A stretch of 36,510 nt of DNA, taken from the NCBI GenBank assembly GCA_017448795.1, contig JAFSKV010000026.1:1-36510 (forward strand), given 5' to 3'. The notes under the pieces are model-generated. The model made no database searches. It was given only the letters and a program-made list of their open reading frames with translations, and was not told the origin of the DNA. A program made the position numbers and the translations under genes. Source of the DNA: Synergistaceae bacterium (GTDB lineage: Bacteria; Synergistota; Synergistia; Synergistales; Aminobacteriaceae). Shown one piece after another: positions 1 to 7,093 of this stretch (within the stretch, counting starts at the first letter, position 1; the number at the start of each line of letters is the position of its first letter).

Positions 1-1
1 C

Positions 2-1039
2 CGCCCTTCACGTCCCGGCATCACATACATCAAGGGCAGCGCGAAAGATACCGGCTTCATACGCGGCGTACTCGCACAATCTGAATGGGACGCTGTGGTT
101 GACTTCATGGCCTACTCCACTGACGAGTTCAGGCGGCGCGCAGAATTGATGCTGTCAGGCACAAGGCAGTACGTCTTCATCAGCTCGGCAAGGGTCTACG
201 CGAAATCTGATGTCCCAATCACGGAAGAGACACCCAGACTCCTCGACGTATCACAGGATTCCGAGTACCTGAAGACCGACGAATACGCCCTCGCAAAAGC
301 CAGGCAGGAAGACATCCTCACGTCATCAGCAAAAGGCAACTGGACAATCATCCGTCCTAGCATCACGTACAACGACACGCGGCTTCAGCTTGGAGTGCTG
401 GAGAAGGAAGGCGTGTTCTACAGGGCACTTCACGGACGCAGTATCGTGTTCTCGCGCGACATTGCCGACAAGATTACTACCATGACATGGGGGCATGACG
501 CGGCAGAAGGAATCGCATCAATCATCGGCCAGCCCGGCGCATTGGGGCAGGTCTTCCACATAACAGAGCGCAACGCCTACAAGTGGCAGGAAATCCTTGA
601 CGTTTATCTTGATGTCCTCGCCGAGAAAACAGGACGCAGGCCCAATGTCATAATGACAGATAAGGCAGTCAGCTTCATGGCCGGCAACAAGTACCAGATA
701 ATATATTGCCGCTACTTCAACAGACGGTTCGACAGCTCCAAGATCTCACGCTTCATTGACACTTCACGCTTTGTTGACGCTAAGGAAGGACTCAGGAAGT
801 GCTTGGCCAAATTCCTCAAAGCCCCCAAGTTCGGAAGCATCAGCTGGAAACTAGAGGCCCTCAACGATAAGGCAGCAGGCGAAAATACTCCCCTCAAGGA
901 AATTCTAGGCTTGAAGTCAAAGGCTGTCTACATTCTCTGCCGCCACAACATGGCATTTGCAGTAAATATCGCAGGAAAGGTGAAATCAATCATGAAGAAA
1001 ATACGTAATATTACTCTTGCGGGGGGGGGGGGCAAGTAA
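2..1039 (+). CDS. NAD-dependent epimerase/dehydratase (extended SDR), 5'-truncated
   Basis: The reading frame is already open at base 2 and upstream of the first ATG at 95, so the true start and the N-terminal Rossmann glycine motif lie outside the window. What remains resembles extended short-chain dehydrogenases that act on nucleotide sugars: a 'FISSARVYA' strand-turn and a YxxxK catalytic pair in 'EYALAK', with the YLKTDEY context usual in glycan-locus epimerases. The substrate cannot be told from sequence. The C-terminal third (from about base 650) is not obviously SDR-like. The frame stops just after a run of 12 G, encoding a terminal Ala-Gly4-Lys. One base fewer in that run would read straight into the next gene. 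Family call is firm; specificity is unknown. Confidence 0.8.
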   Translation, partial: RPSRPGITYIKGSAKDTGFIRGVLAQSEWDAVVDFMAYSTDEFRRRAELMLSGTRQYVFISSARVYAKSDVPITEETPRLLDVSQDSEYLKTDEYALAKARQEDILTSSAKGNWTIIRPSITYNDTRLQLGVLEKEGVFYRALHGRSIVFSRDIADKITTMTWGHDAAEGIASIIGQPGALGQVFHITERNAYKWQEILDVYLDVLAEKTGRRPNVIMTDKAVSFMAGNKYQIIYCRYFNRRFDSSKISRFIDTSRFVDAKEGLRKCLAKFLKAPKFGSISWKLEALNDKAAGENTPLKEILGLKSKAVYILCRHNMAFAVNIAGKVKSIMKKIRNITLAGGGGK

Positions 1040-1841
1040 ACCGCTGATACTGGGAAGCGGAGTGTCCTCACCGAAAACTTACGGCGAACTCAAGCCCGTA
1101 ATATTCTCCGCTCTGAAGGAGGGCATTAACCGTTTCGACACAGCACCAAGCTACGGGACTGAAAGTGTTATAGGCGAGGTTCTGAAGTCTGCTGAGAATG
1201 AGCTGGGACTGTCGCGCAAAGATTACTGGCTTCAGACAAAGATAGACGCGTGGCAGATGATGGACGGCAATATCAGGAAACACTTTGATGATGCCCTCGC
1301 GAAATTCAGGACGGAATACGTTGATGCGCTTCTTGTTCACTGGCCTGTGCCTGAGAAAATAAATGACACATGGACTCAGATTGCAGGCCTCAAATCCTCC
1401 GGGCTGGTGAGATTCACCGGGATATGCAACGTCAGGATGAGGCAGCTTGAAAGCATTGCAGGCTTGGACGAGATGCCCGACATAATCCAGATTGAGCGGA
1501 GCCCCCTGCGTGTTTGTGCTGACGAGGAAGATTTCTGCCGCAGGAATGGCATTGAGCTTCAGGCATATTCCCCGCTGTGCAAGATGAATCACAGGCTGAG
1601 AGACAGTGCAGTTCTCCGCGACATAGCCGCCAAGCACGGAGTCAGTATAGGCCAGGCCGTGATGAGGTGGCATGTTGAGACTGGAGCAGTTCCGATTTTC
1701 GCCACGACAAAGCCCGAAAGAGTCAGGGAATATTCAGCCGTTACGGATTTCAGCCTTGATGACGCGGACATAGCCGGGATTTCCTCGCTCGACTGCAACC
1801 ACAAGATGTACCTGGAATCCTTCGCTTGTCCTGGATTCTAA
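1017..1841 (+). CDS. Aldo/keto reductase family protein
   Basis: A NAD(P)H-dependent (beta/alpha)8-barrel oxidoreductase. The first strand is seen as 'KPLILGSG'. All four AKR catalytic residues are present in order: Asp and Tyr in 'RFDTAPSYG', Lys in 'LQTKID', His in 'LLVHWP'. Length (274 aa) is normal for bacterial AKRs. The only start that keeps the complete barrel in the present sequence is TTG at 1017, inside the upstream gene and directly before the 12-G run. No Shine-Dalgarno sequence is visible there, so translation may depend on coupling with, or fusion to, the epimerase. Position after an epimerase suggests a sugar or deoxysugar modification role, but no substrate can be assigned. 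Confidence 0.82.
   Translation: MRGGGASKPLILGSGVSSPKTYGELKPVIFSALKEGINRFDTAPSYGTESVIGEVLKSAENELGLSRKDYWLQTKIDAWQMMDGNIRKHFDDALAKFRTEYVDALLVHWPVPEKINDTWTQIAGLKSSGLVRFTGICNVRMRQLESIAGLDEMPDIIQIERSPLRVCADEEDFCRRNGIELQAYSPLCKMNHRLRDSAVLRDIAAKHGVSIGQAVMRWHVETGAVPIFATTKPERVREYSAVTDFSLDDADIAGISSLDCNHKMYLESFACPGF
1021..1032 (+). repeat. 12-base G homopolymer at a gene junction
   Basis: Twelve consecutive G, the longest homopolymer seen in the window, sit across the 3' end of the epimerase and the 5' end of the aldo/keto reductase. With 12 G the upstream frame ends at TAA 1037-1039. With 11 or 14 G it would continue as Ala-Gly-Gly-Gly-Ala-Ser-Lys into the reductase. Tracts this long are prone to slipped-strand change, and also to sequencing error. 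Confidence 0.9.
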
Positions 1842-1853
1842 GGAGACCCGGCC

Positions 1854-2453
1854 ATGAAGAAGAAAGCTGCTGTTGCTGTAATGCTTGCGGTTATACTGCC
1901 TCTTTGCGCCCGGAATGGGGCTGTGCTGACCTTGTGGGGGACTGCCGCGGCCTTGTGGGGCGTGAATGAGATTGCGGCCATGAGGATGCGGAGGCAAGTA
2001 TCCCCCTTCAGTCCCAAAAGTGAAATACGAAACGTTCACACACTTATTATAAGCGACATGATAGCACCCGAAATCACCGGGGCAAAAACAGACTTCTTGC
2101 AGATATTCGCGCCCGGAAGAAGCCTTCAGTCATGCTATGAGATACTCAGGCACACTCACAGCATACTTGACGACAAGGGCGGGGCATGCGTGATTTTCGC
2201 GGTGAAGGAAGGAAACAGTGAGGGCTTCAGCGTGTTCGACATTCCGTTTTTCCACAAGATAACCCTGCGCAAGCATGGGCTGAGAATGCTAAGGAGGCTT
2301 TCAGGATTTCCTGCTTTCGTGTCGCCTTTAAGAGCCTTTTTGCTGGCGGCTGGGATGAAGGGCAGGAATTACCGGGAGATTTCCGCGCTCCCTGAAGAAG
2401 CGGCCTCATTCTGCCGTGAAAGAGGGTACAGCCTGAGAATGTTCACCCGCTGA
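1854..2453 (+). CDS. Hypothetical membrane-anchored protein
   Basis: A 199-residue protein I do not recognise. Residues 1-45 are hydrophobic with a basic start (MKKKAAVAVML) and look like one or two membrane helices, followed by a basic 'MRMRRQ' stretch. The remainder is a soluble mixed domain with short strands such as 'VHTLIISDMI' and 'GGACVIFAV', loosely like a Rossmann-type domain, and a basic, aromatic-rich C-terminal half. It starts 12 bp after the reductase with a good ribosome site (AAGGAG), so it is probably co-transcribed with it. A gap and a candidate promoter then separate it from glmS. An accessory role in surface-glycan synthesis is only a guess from position. Confidence 0.6.
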   Translation: MKKKAAVAVMLAVILPLCARNGAVLTLWGTAAALWGVNEIAAMRMRRQVSPFSPKSEIRNVHTLIISDMIAPEITGAKTDFLQIFAPGRSLQSCYEILRHTHSILDDKGGACVIFAVKEGNSEGFSVFDIPFFHKITLRKHGLRMLRRLSGFPAFVSPLRAFLLAAGMKGRNYREISALPEEAASFCRERGYSLRMFTR

Positions 2454-2514
2454 ATCTTGCAGTCATTGAGTCACGCAAAATGAGACTCCTTCAGGTTATC
2501 CCGTGAAAATGTAA

Positions 2515-2520
2515 TATACT
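2515..2520 (+). promoter_or_regulatory. Candidate -10 box for glmS
   Basis: TATACT (5 of 6 to consensus) lies 32 bp before the glmS ATG in the 99-bp gap after the preceding gene. Only a poor -35 candidate (TTCAGG, 19 bp upstream) is visible. The leader is far too short for a glmS ribozyme. Confidence 0.4.
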
Positions 2521-2552
2521 GTTACCATTCACAGACAACGGAGGAAAAACTC

Positions 2553-4385
2553 ATGTGCGGAATACTAGGCTACTCAGGAGACAGGCAGGCCAGCGGTATA
2601 TTGCTCGCAGGACTCGCCCGCCTCGAATACAGGGGCTACGACTCGGCGGGAATTGCGGTGCTTGCTGACGGGGAAATCAAGGTCGCAAAAAACAAAGGCC
2701 GCCTCAAAGTCCTGGAAGACAGAATCAACGCGGGCGAGAATGTTTCCGGGACCTGCGGAATCGGACACACGCGCTGGGCAACTCACGGTGAACCCTCGGA
2801 CATCAACGCCCACCCGTTATGGAGCGACGACATGGCCGTTGTTGCTGTACACAATGGGATTGTCGAGAATTACCGGGAGATTCGCGAAATGCTCGGCAAA
2901 CATGGCTACACATTCTACTCTCAGACCGACACGGAAGCCGCCGTTAAGCTCATCGATTACTACTACAAGCAGGAGAAATCCCCCCTCAAGGCAATTACCC
3001 GCGCAATCAAGGACATAGAAGGCTCGTATTGCTTCGTGATACTCTTCCGCGATTGTCCCGGTGAAGTCTGGGGTGCAAGGAAGGATTTACCCCTCATAGC
3101 AGGACAGGGGAAGGGCGAGTCGTTCCTTGCGTCGGACGTGTCAGCAATCCTCCATGACACAAGGGAAGTCTACTACCTCGACAACATGGAGATAGTCAGG
3201 CTCAAGGGCGGTGATGTCAGGTTCTTTGACGGCGAGGGCTACGCGACCTACAAGGAGACCAGCACGGTGACATGGGACGCGAACGCGGCGGAAAAAGGCG
3301 GCTTCGAACACTTCATGATGAAGGAAATTCACGAGCAGTCGCGGGCGGTAAAGGACACATTCGGGGCAGTGTATCACTCCGGGAAAATTGACCTGACCGA
3401 GAAGGGACTCACGGATGAGGCGATAAAGTCAGTCTCGCAGATATACATTGTTGCGTGCGGGTCAGCGTATCATGCCGGGGCGGTCGCTCAGTATGTGATT
3501 GAGGACTTGGCGGGAATCCCGGTGAGAATCGAAATGGCTTCGGAGTTCCGCTACCGTGCTATGCCGATGGACAAGAACGCGCTGGCAATCATAATCTCGC
3601 AGTCAGGGGAGACAGCCGACACCCTAGCGGCCATGAGGCGGGCAAAAGACAACGGCATTAAGACTCTCGGAATCGTCAACGTGGTCGGAAGCACAATCGC
3701 CCGTGAAGCTGACTCTGTCTTCTACACTATGGCCGGGCCGGAAATCGCAGTAGCAACAACAAAGGCATACAGCGCGCAGCTGGTGGCGTGTTACGCAATC
3801 GCGGTGAAGTTCGCTCACGTGAGGGGCAGGATTGACGACGCGGAATGTGAGAGGCTTATCGGGGAAATCCAGAAGCTCCCGGAGAAGATAGACGAGATTC
3901 TTGACGAGAAGGACAAAATCGCGCTCCTTGCCGGAAGATTCGTGAACGCCCGCAACGCCTTCTACTTAGGACGTAACATAGATTACGCGGTGGCGATGGA
4001 GGGAAGCCTCAAGATGAAGGAAATCAGCTACCTTCACAGCGAGGCAATAGCGGCGGGAGAGATGAAGCACGGACCTATAAGCCTCATCGAGCGGGGAATG
4101 CTTGTAGCCGGAATCATGACGCAGAAGGACTTGTACCTCAAGACGGCCAGCAACATGCTTGAGGCCAAGAGCAGGGGAGGATTCCTGTTTGTTGTGTCTA
4201 TGAGGGGATGCGAGGAGCTGAAGAGTGATGCGGATTTCGTGTTCCATGTGCCGGAGACTGACGGGCATTTTGCGGCGAGCCTGAGCGTGATACCCTTGCA
4301 GCTGATGGGGTACTATGTGGCTGTGGCGAGGAAGCTGGATGTCGACAAGCCACGGAATCTCGCCAAGAGCGTAACTGTTGAGTGA
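2553..4385 (+). CDS. glmS: Glutamine-fructose-6-phosphate aminotransferase (isomerizing)
   Basis: Makes glucosamine-6-phosphate from fructose-6-phosphate and glutamine in the cytoplasm, the entry step to UDP-GlcNAc for peptidoglycan and lipid A. The protein is 610 aa, the usual length. It begins MCGILGY, so Cys2 is the N-terminal nucleophile after Met removal. The class II glutaminase domain covers roughly residues 2-220 with 'TRWATHGEPSDINAHP'. Two SIS sugar-isomerase domains follow (about 290-430 and 460-600) with 'SQSGETADT' and 'EAIAAGEMKHGPISLIE'. The C-terminus 'DKPRNLAKSVTVE' is the canonical family ending. A GGAGG ribosome site precedes the ATG. Its product feeds the lipid A and cell-wall genes elsewhere in the window. 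Confidence 0.98.
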   Translation: MCGILGYSGDRQASGILLAGLARLEYRGYDSAGIAVLADGEIKVAKNKGRLKVLEDRINAGENVSGTCGIGHTRWATHGEPSDINAHPLWSDDMAVVAVHNGIVENYREIREMLGKHGYTFYSQTDTEAAVKLIDYYYKQEKSPLKAITRAIKDIEGSYCFVILFRDCPGEVWGARKDLPLIAGQGKGESFLASDVSAILHDTREVYYLDNMEIVRLKGGDVRFFDGEGYATYKETSTVTWDANAAEKGGFEHFMMKEIHEQSRAVKDTFGAVYHSGKIDLTEKGLTDEAIKSVSQIYIVACGSAYHAGAVAQYVIEDLAGIPVRIEMASEFRYRAMPMDKNALAIIISQSGETADTLAAMRRAKDNGIKTLGIVNVVGSTIAREADSVFYTMAGPEIAVATTKAYSAQLVACYAIAVKFAHVRGRIDDAECERLIGEIQKLPEKIDEILDEKDKIALLAGRFVNARNAFYLGRNIDYAVAMEGSLKMKEISYLHSEAIAAGEMKHGPISLIERGMLVAGIMTQKDLYLKTASNMLEAKSRGGFLFVVSMRGCEELKSDADFVFHVPETDGHFAASLSVIPLQLMGYYVAVARKLDVDKPRNLAKSVTVE

Positions 4386-4403
4386 CGGCTTGCGGTGCGT
4401 TGA

Positions 4404-5258
4404 ATGACGGCTGTTCATTTCCTGCTATTGTGCGTGGCAGTAGCTGTGATACGCAGGACGTTCTTTGAGGACAAGAGGAGCCCTTGCGAGGGATTCCCCC
4501 CTGAAGTCCGCGAGGCTGCAGCCAAAGGTGCCGATGAAACAGCCGGAGGCCATGCGGAGGAGCGCCGGTATTCCGCTGAAGAGATGCTCATATTGTCGTC
4601 TGCGCAGGGGAACACCAGGGCCGCCAAGACAGTTTTGGGTGACGGGGTTGACGTGAACGCAAGGAATGTTGAGGGTGACACCGCGCTGATTCTTGCGGCA
4701 CTGCACGGACATGCGGAAGCCGTTCATGCTCTCATCAAGGCCGGGGCTGACGTGAATGCCGCTGACACACTCAACCGTACTGCCTTAAGTGTTGCTGTGA
4801 GCTGCGGTTATATCAGTATCGTCAATGAACTGCTGGAAGCCGGAGCTGATGTGAAGCCTGAAGGCTTGCTTGTCATGGCCGCTAAACGTGGCAGCTTGGA
4901 ACTCGTCAGTGCGTTGCTTGAGGCTGGGGCTGATGTCAACGCTAAACTTGCTGGTGATACTGCGCTGGTTGTCGCAGCAAGGGGGGGCAATACAGAGCTC
5001 GTGAAACGCCTCATTGCGGAGGGAGCTGAGGATTTCGCGGACGGGGACGGAAGGACGGCCTTGATGTGGGCGGCTTGGTGCGGACATGCGGAAACAGTGA
5101 ATGCCCTCATTGATGCAGGGTTCAGCGTGAAGGCTAGGGACAAGAAGGGAAGGCCTGTGATCTATTACGCCCTCGCCAGGTCAGAGCTCGAAGACTCGGC
5201 CACGATAAGGCGGCTCGAATCCCTGAGCAGGCAGAACAAATCCCCCGGCCATGTGTGA
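4404..5258 (+). CDS. Membrane-anchored ankyrin-repeat protein
   Basis: A 284-aa protein with an N-terminal hydrophobic segment (about residues 4-16, 'VHFLLLCVAVAVI'), a polar linker to about residue 55, then about six ankyrin repeats to the C-terminus. Repeat hallmarks are clear: 'GDTALILAALHGHAEAV', 'GADVNAAD', 'ALVVAARGGNTELV', 'GRTALMWAAWCGHAETV'. Ankyrin arrays mediate protein-protein contact, and no catalytic domain is seen. The segment resembles an uncleaved anchor more than a clean signal peptide. It starts 18 bp after glmS without a convincing ribosome site and is probably read from the same transcript. The stop lies inside the terminator hairpin. The partner is unknown. Confidence 0.82.
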   Translation: MTAVHFLLLCVAVAVIRRTFFEDKRSPCEGFPPEVREAAAKGADETAGGHAEERRYSAEEMLILSSAQGNTRAAKTVLGDGVDVNARNVEGDTALILAALHGHAEAVHALIKAGADVNAADTLNRTALSVAVSCGYISIVNELLEAGADVKPEGLLVMAAKRGSLELVSALLEAGADVNAKLAGDTALVVAARGGNTELVKRLIAEGAEDFADGDGRTALMWAAWCGHAETVNALIDAGFSVKARDKKGRPVIYYALARSELEDSATIRRLESLSRQNKSPGHV

Positions 5259-5267
5259 GACCGGGGG
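5242..5267 (+). terminator. Terminator-like hairpin between convergent genes
   Basis: A 7-bp stem CCCCCGG/CCGGGGG with a 12-nt loop sits at the end of the ankyrin gene and just beyond the converging 5274-6383 gene. The following sequence is only moderately T-rich (GCAGCTTTATT), so termination may be imperfect. The left arm plus loop start (CCCCCGGCCATG) recurs exactly at 29109-29120. Confidence 0.55.
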
Positions 5268-5273
5268 GCAGCT

Positions 5274-6383
5274 TTATTCGAAGTCGTATTCCTCGCCGCG
5301 TATCAGCTCGTTGAAACGTTCGGTGATGAACTCGCGCTTGACCTCCTGCTGAAATTTCCTGTCGCGGATAATCCTCCACAATGTTACGAGTATTCCGCCG
5401 ACATCGAGCCGCAGTAAATCTCCCGATATTGCCGTGTAAATGACGTTGCTTGTTGATGATATTATGTTGGAGTAGCGGATGATTTTGCGTGTTTTGACCT
5501 CGTAGACTCTTGGTGAGCTGTATTTTGCCGGGTCATAGAACAGTGAGTGTGTCCAGCCGACTATAGCGTTGACCAGAGACGCAAGAGCCGCCCCGCGTGT
5601 TACGCTCCACATGTCGACATGAAATTTCGTGAGCATTTGCGCGGCTAAATCATTGTCCGCTGTCATGATGAACGGCAAGGGCAGCCCCTGCTTCGTGAAG
5701 TAGTCCGAGCCGAAATGCAATGCCTGACGTACGATAGCGGCGGGAAGATTCATTTTGTCAGCCTGTATCTGCTGGAACGCCGCGCTGAATACCTGCGGTG
5801 TGGGAACTGCCCCGGCTATGAGATTGTTCCTGACATTGTAGGACGTAACTATATCGTATGTCGTGAGGCTGTCCGAGAGTATGTTAACCGGCCCGAATAT
5901 CCAGCCCATTATGGGATCATGGCCGAGCGTCTTGTACCTGTGTGTTCCGCCTCCCAAGCCTGTCAATATTCCGTCTTCTATCATTGAGGGGTCTCTCTTC
6001 ACCGCGTCATAAGGCACTGAGGAAAGCAGGATGTTCTGCCAGTTCTTGGGGACAATCTTGGCCATCATTTTGTCGCCCCCGCTTGAAGTCAGTCGGAATT
6101 TGTCGTTGCTGAGAATGTACCACCTCGCGCACTGAACAGCCGTCGCTATGAACATGAACGTAATATCAAGCCCGTTGAGTTTTGTCTTCTGCTCAAATTC
6201 GCGGTCAAGGTCATCGAGAATCTTCGGTGCATTGTGGGCGACATCGGCAACTCTGTTGGACTCGTCAGCAATCTTTTGCATGTTGCGTAGTGTCTTGTCT
6301 GTGCGTGAGTCTAAGTCCTGAGACTGTGTGTCTAAAGCGTCAAATTCTGCCCTGAGCTGTGAGAGTTCCTGCGATAAATCCAT
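5274..6383 (-). CDS. Unrecognised coiled-coil/membrane-associated protein (second gene of a two-gene module)
   Basis: A 369-aa protein I cannot place in a named family. Residues 1-60 are heptad-like and polar (LSQELSQLRAEFDALDTQ), predicting a coiled coil. About residues 70-90 are hydrophobic ('LDITFMFIATAVQCARWYIL'). The middle carries a glycine-rich segment 'TGLGGGTHRYKTLGHDPIMGW' followed by 'IFGPVNILSDSLTTYDIV'. Further hydrophobic stretches near residues 240-260 and 305-330 suggest membrane contact. The C-terminus is charged. No signal peptide, catalytic motif or nucleotide-binding motif is visible. A strong GAGGAGG ribosome site precedes the ATG. It follows the glycine/alanine-rich gene by 61 bp and is probably co-transcribed with it. 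I infer a membrane-acting accessory or defence function, but nothing in the sequence proves it. Confidence 0.65.
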   Translation of the reverse strand: MDLSQELSQLRAEFDALDTQSQDLDSRTDKTLRNMQKIADESNRVADVAHNAPKILDDLDREFEQKTKLNGLDITFMFIATAVQCARWYILSNDKFRLTSSGGDKMMAKIVPKNWQNILLSSVPYDAVKRDPSMIEDGILTGLGGGTHRYKTLGHDPIMGWIFGPVNILSDSLTTYDIVTSYNVRNNLIAGAVPTPQVFSAAFQQIQADKMNLPAAIVRQALHFGSDYFTKQGLPLPFIMTADNDLAAQMLTKFHVDMWSVTRGAALASLVNAIVGWTHSLFYDPAKYSSPRVYEVKTRKIIRYSNIISSTSNVIYTAISGDLLRLDVGGILVTLWRIIRDRKFQQEVKREFITERFNELIRGEEYDFE

Positions 6384-6408
6384 TTTTACGCCTCCTCATA
6401 AAACAAGA

Positions 6409-6428
6409 GCGGGATGATATTTCCCCGC
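6409..6428 (-). terminator. Weak intercistronic hairpin
   Basis: On the minus strand a GCGGG/CCCGC stem with a 10-nt loop is followed by a T-rich stretch (TCTTGTTTTATG), between the two genes of the 7005-5274 module. It could attenuate the second gene or act as a partial terminator. It is short, so confidence is low. Confidence 0.35.
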
Positions 6429-6444
6429 CCCCGCAAGTTTCTGC

Positions 6445-7005
6445 TTATGCCGCTTTGTCCGTGAAGTCCTTCAACTGCTTGTAGTAGCCTAATGTTTCAT
6501 CCGTTGCAGTTCTTCCCTCTTCCTTCATGGCACTGATACAGCCCTCAAACCTGCCAAGAAGAGTAAATGCTTTCTTTGCGAGTGCTTTAGCCTGATCCCT
6601 CTGAAGCCTGTAGCTTTCAATCTCGCTTTTGAGCGTGGCTATTTGTGTGAAAAAGTCTTTTGCCTGACTCCTGAGTTTTGCCTCATACTCGCGTGATGCC
6701 TTGCTGTAACCTTCCTTTATGCCCTCTGTCCTCTCATTGTCCAGCATCGCGCCAGTAATCCCCGCCGCAACAAACAGACCGCCGCCCCAAGCCACAACAT
6801 TCGCAACCGTTATTCCCCCAATGAGTACAGTACCCCCTATCGCCGAAGCCGCCGCCAACGCTGAAGCACCTAATCCCGCCACAGCCGCACCAGCCGCCGC
6901 AGCTCCAGCCGCAACCGCTCCTCCTACAGCCGCCGCCGTTGTAGCAACAGTAGTCCCGGCCGCCGCAATCGCACCGCCTATTGTCGCAAGCAATGTGAAT
7001 ATCAT
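6445..7005 (-). CDS. Gly/Ala-rich membrane protein with coiled-coil tail (first gene of a two-gene module)
   Basis: A 186-aa protein with a striking composition. Residues 1-85 are almost entirely Ala, Gly, Thr and Val with small-xxx-small spacing ('AVGGAVAAGAAAAGAAVAG'), like glycine-zipper membrane segments. Another hydrophobic stretch ('VANVVAWGGGLFVAAGITG') follows. From about residue 88 it is charged and helical (EGYSKASREYEAKLRSQAKDF), a likely coiled coil. There is no cleavable signal peptide of normal form. The ribosome site is strong (GGAGGGG, 6 bp before ATG). I do not recognise a family. Glycine zippers occur in pore-forming or oligomerising membrane proteins, which makes membrane permeabilisation a possible role. 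Its upstream region contains a run of 10 C in the coding orientation. Confidence 0.65.
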   Translation of the reverse strand: MIFTLLATIGGAIAAAGTTVATTAAAVGGAVAAGAAAAGAAVAGLGASALAAASAIGGTVLIGGITVANVVAWGGGLFVAAGITGAMLDNERTEGIKEGYSKASREYEAKLRSQAKDFFTQIATLKSEIESYRLQRDQAKALAKKAFTLLGRFEGCISAMKEEGRTATDETLGYYKQLKDFTDKAA

Positions 7006-7044
7006 GGAAATCCCCTCCGTTACGCAAATTTGTGAGACCGCTAA

Positions 7045-7050
7045 ATTCTA
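7045..7050 (-). promoter_or_regulatory. Candidate -10 box of the two-gene module
   Basis: TAGAAT (5 of 6 to TATAAT) on the minus strand lies 39 bp before the start at 7005. No consensus -35 sits 17 bp upstream, because that position falls in the homopolymer. TACTGT (7079-7074) is 23 bp upstream. Losing about six bases from the tract would bring it to normal spacing. Confidence 0.35.
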
Positions 7051-7093
7051 TACGTAATTCACGGGGGGGGGGTACAGTATATTTACCGATATA
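7048..7093 (+). repeat. Split copy of the CTATACGTAAT / TTTACCGATATA element
   Basis: CTATACGTAAT (7048-7058) and TTTACCGATATA (7082-7093) flank 23 nt that contain the 10-G run. The same two blocks are directly adjacent at 31743-31765. The right block overlaps the stop codon and last codons of the GH3-GH13 gene. A third, more diverged copy with ATACGTAAT and a 12-G run lies at 1001-1043. Confidence 0.7.
7063..7072. repeat. 10-base G/C homopolymer in the 77-bp gap between two genes
   Basis: Ten consecutive G on the plus strand (C on the coding strand of the flanking minus genes) lie between the stop of the glycosidase (7083) and the start of the Gly/Ala-rich gene (7005). It is the second longest homopolymer in the window and sits where a -35 element would be expected for the downstream module. 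Confidence 0.85.

Noticed and set aside
1068-1673. A 201-codon minus-strand frame opposite the aldo/keto reductase
   Set aside because: The plus strand holds all four AKR catalytic residues. The minus frame shows no recognisable pattern.
2454-2552. Possible glmS ribozyme leader
   Set aside because: The gap is only 99 bp, shorter than the ribozyme, and the expected core sequence is not seen.
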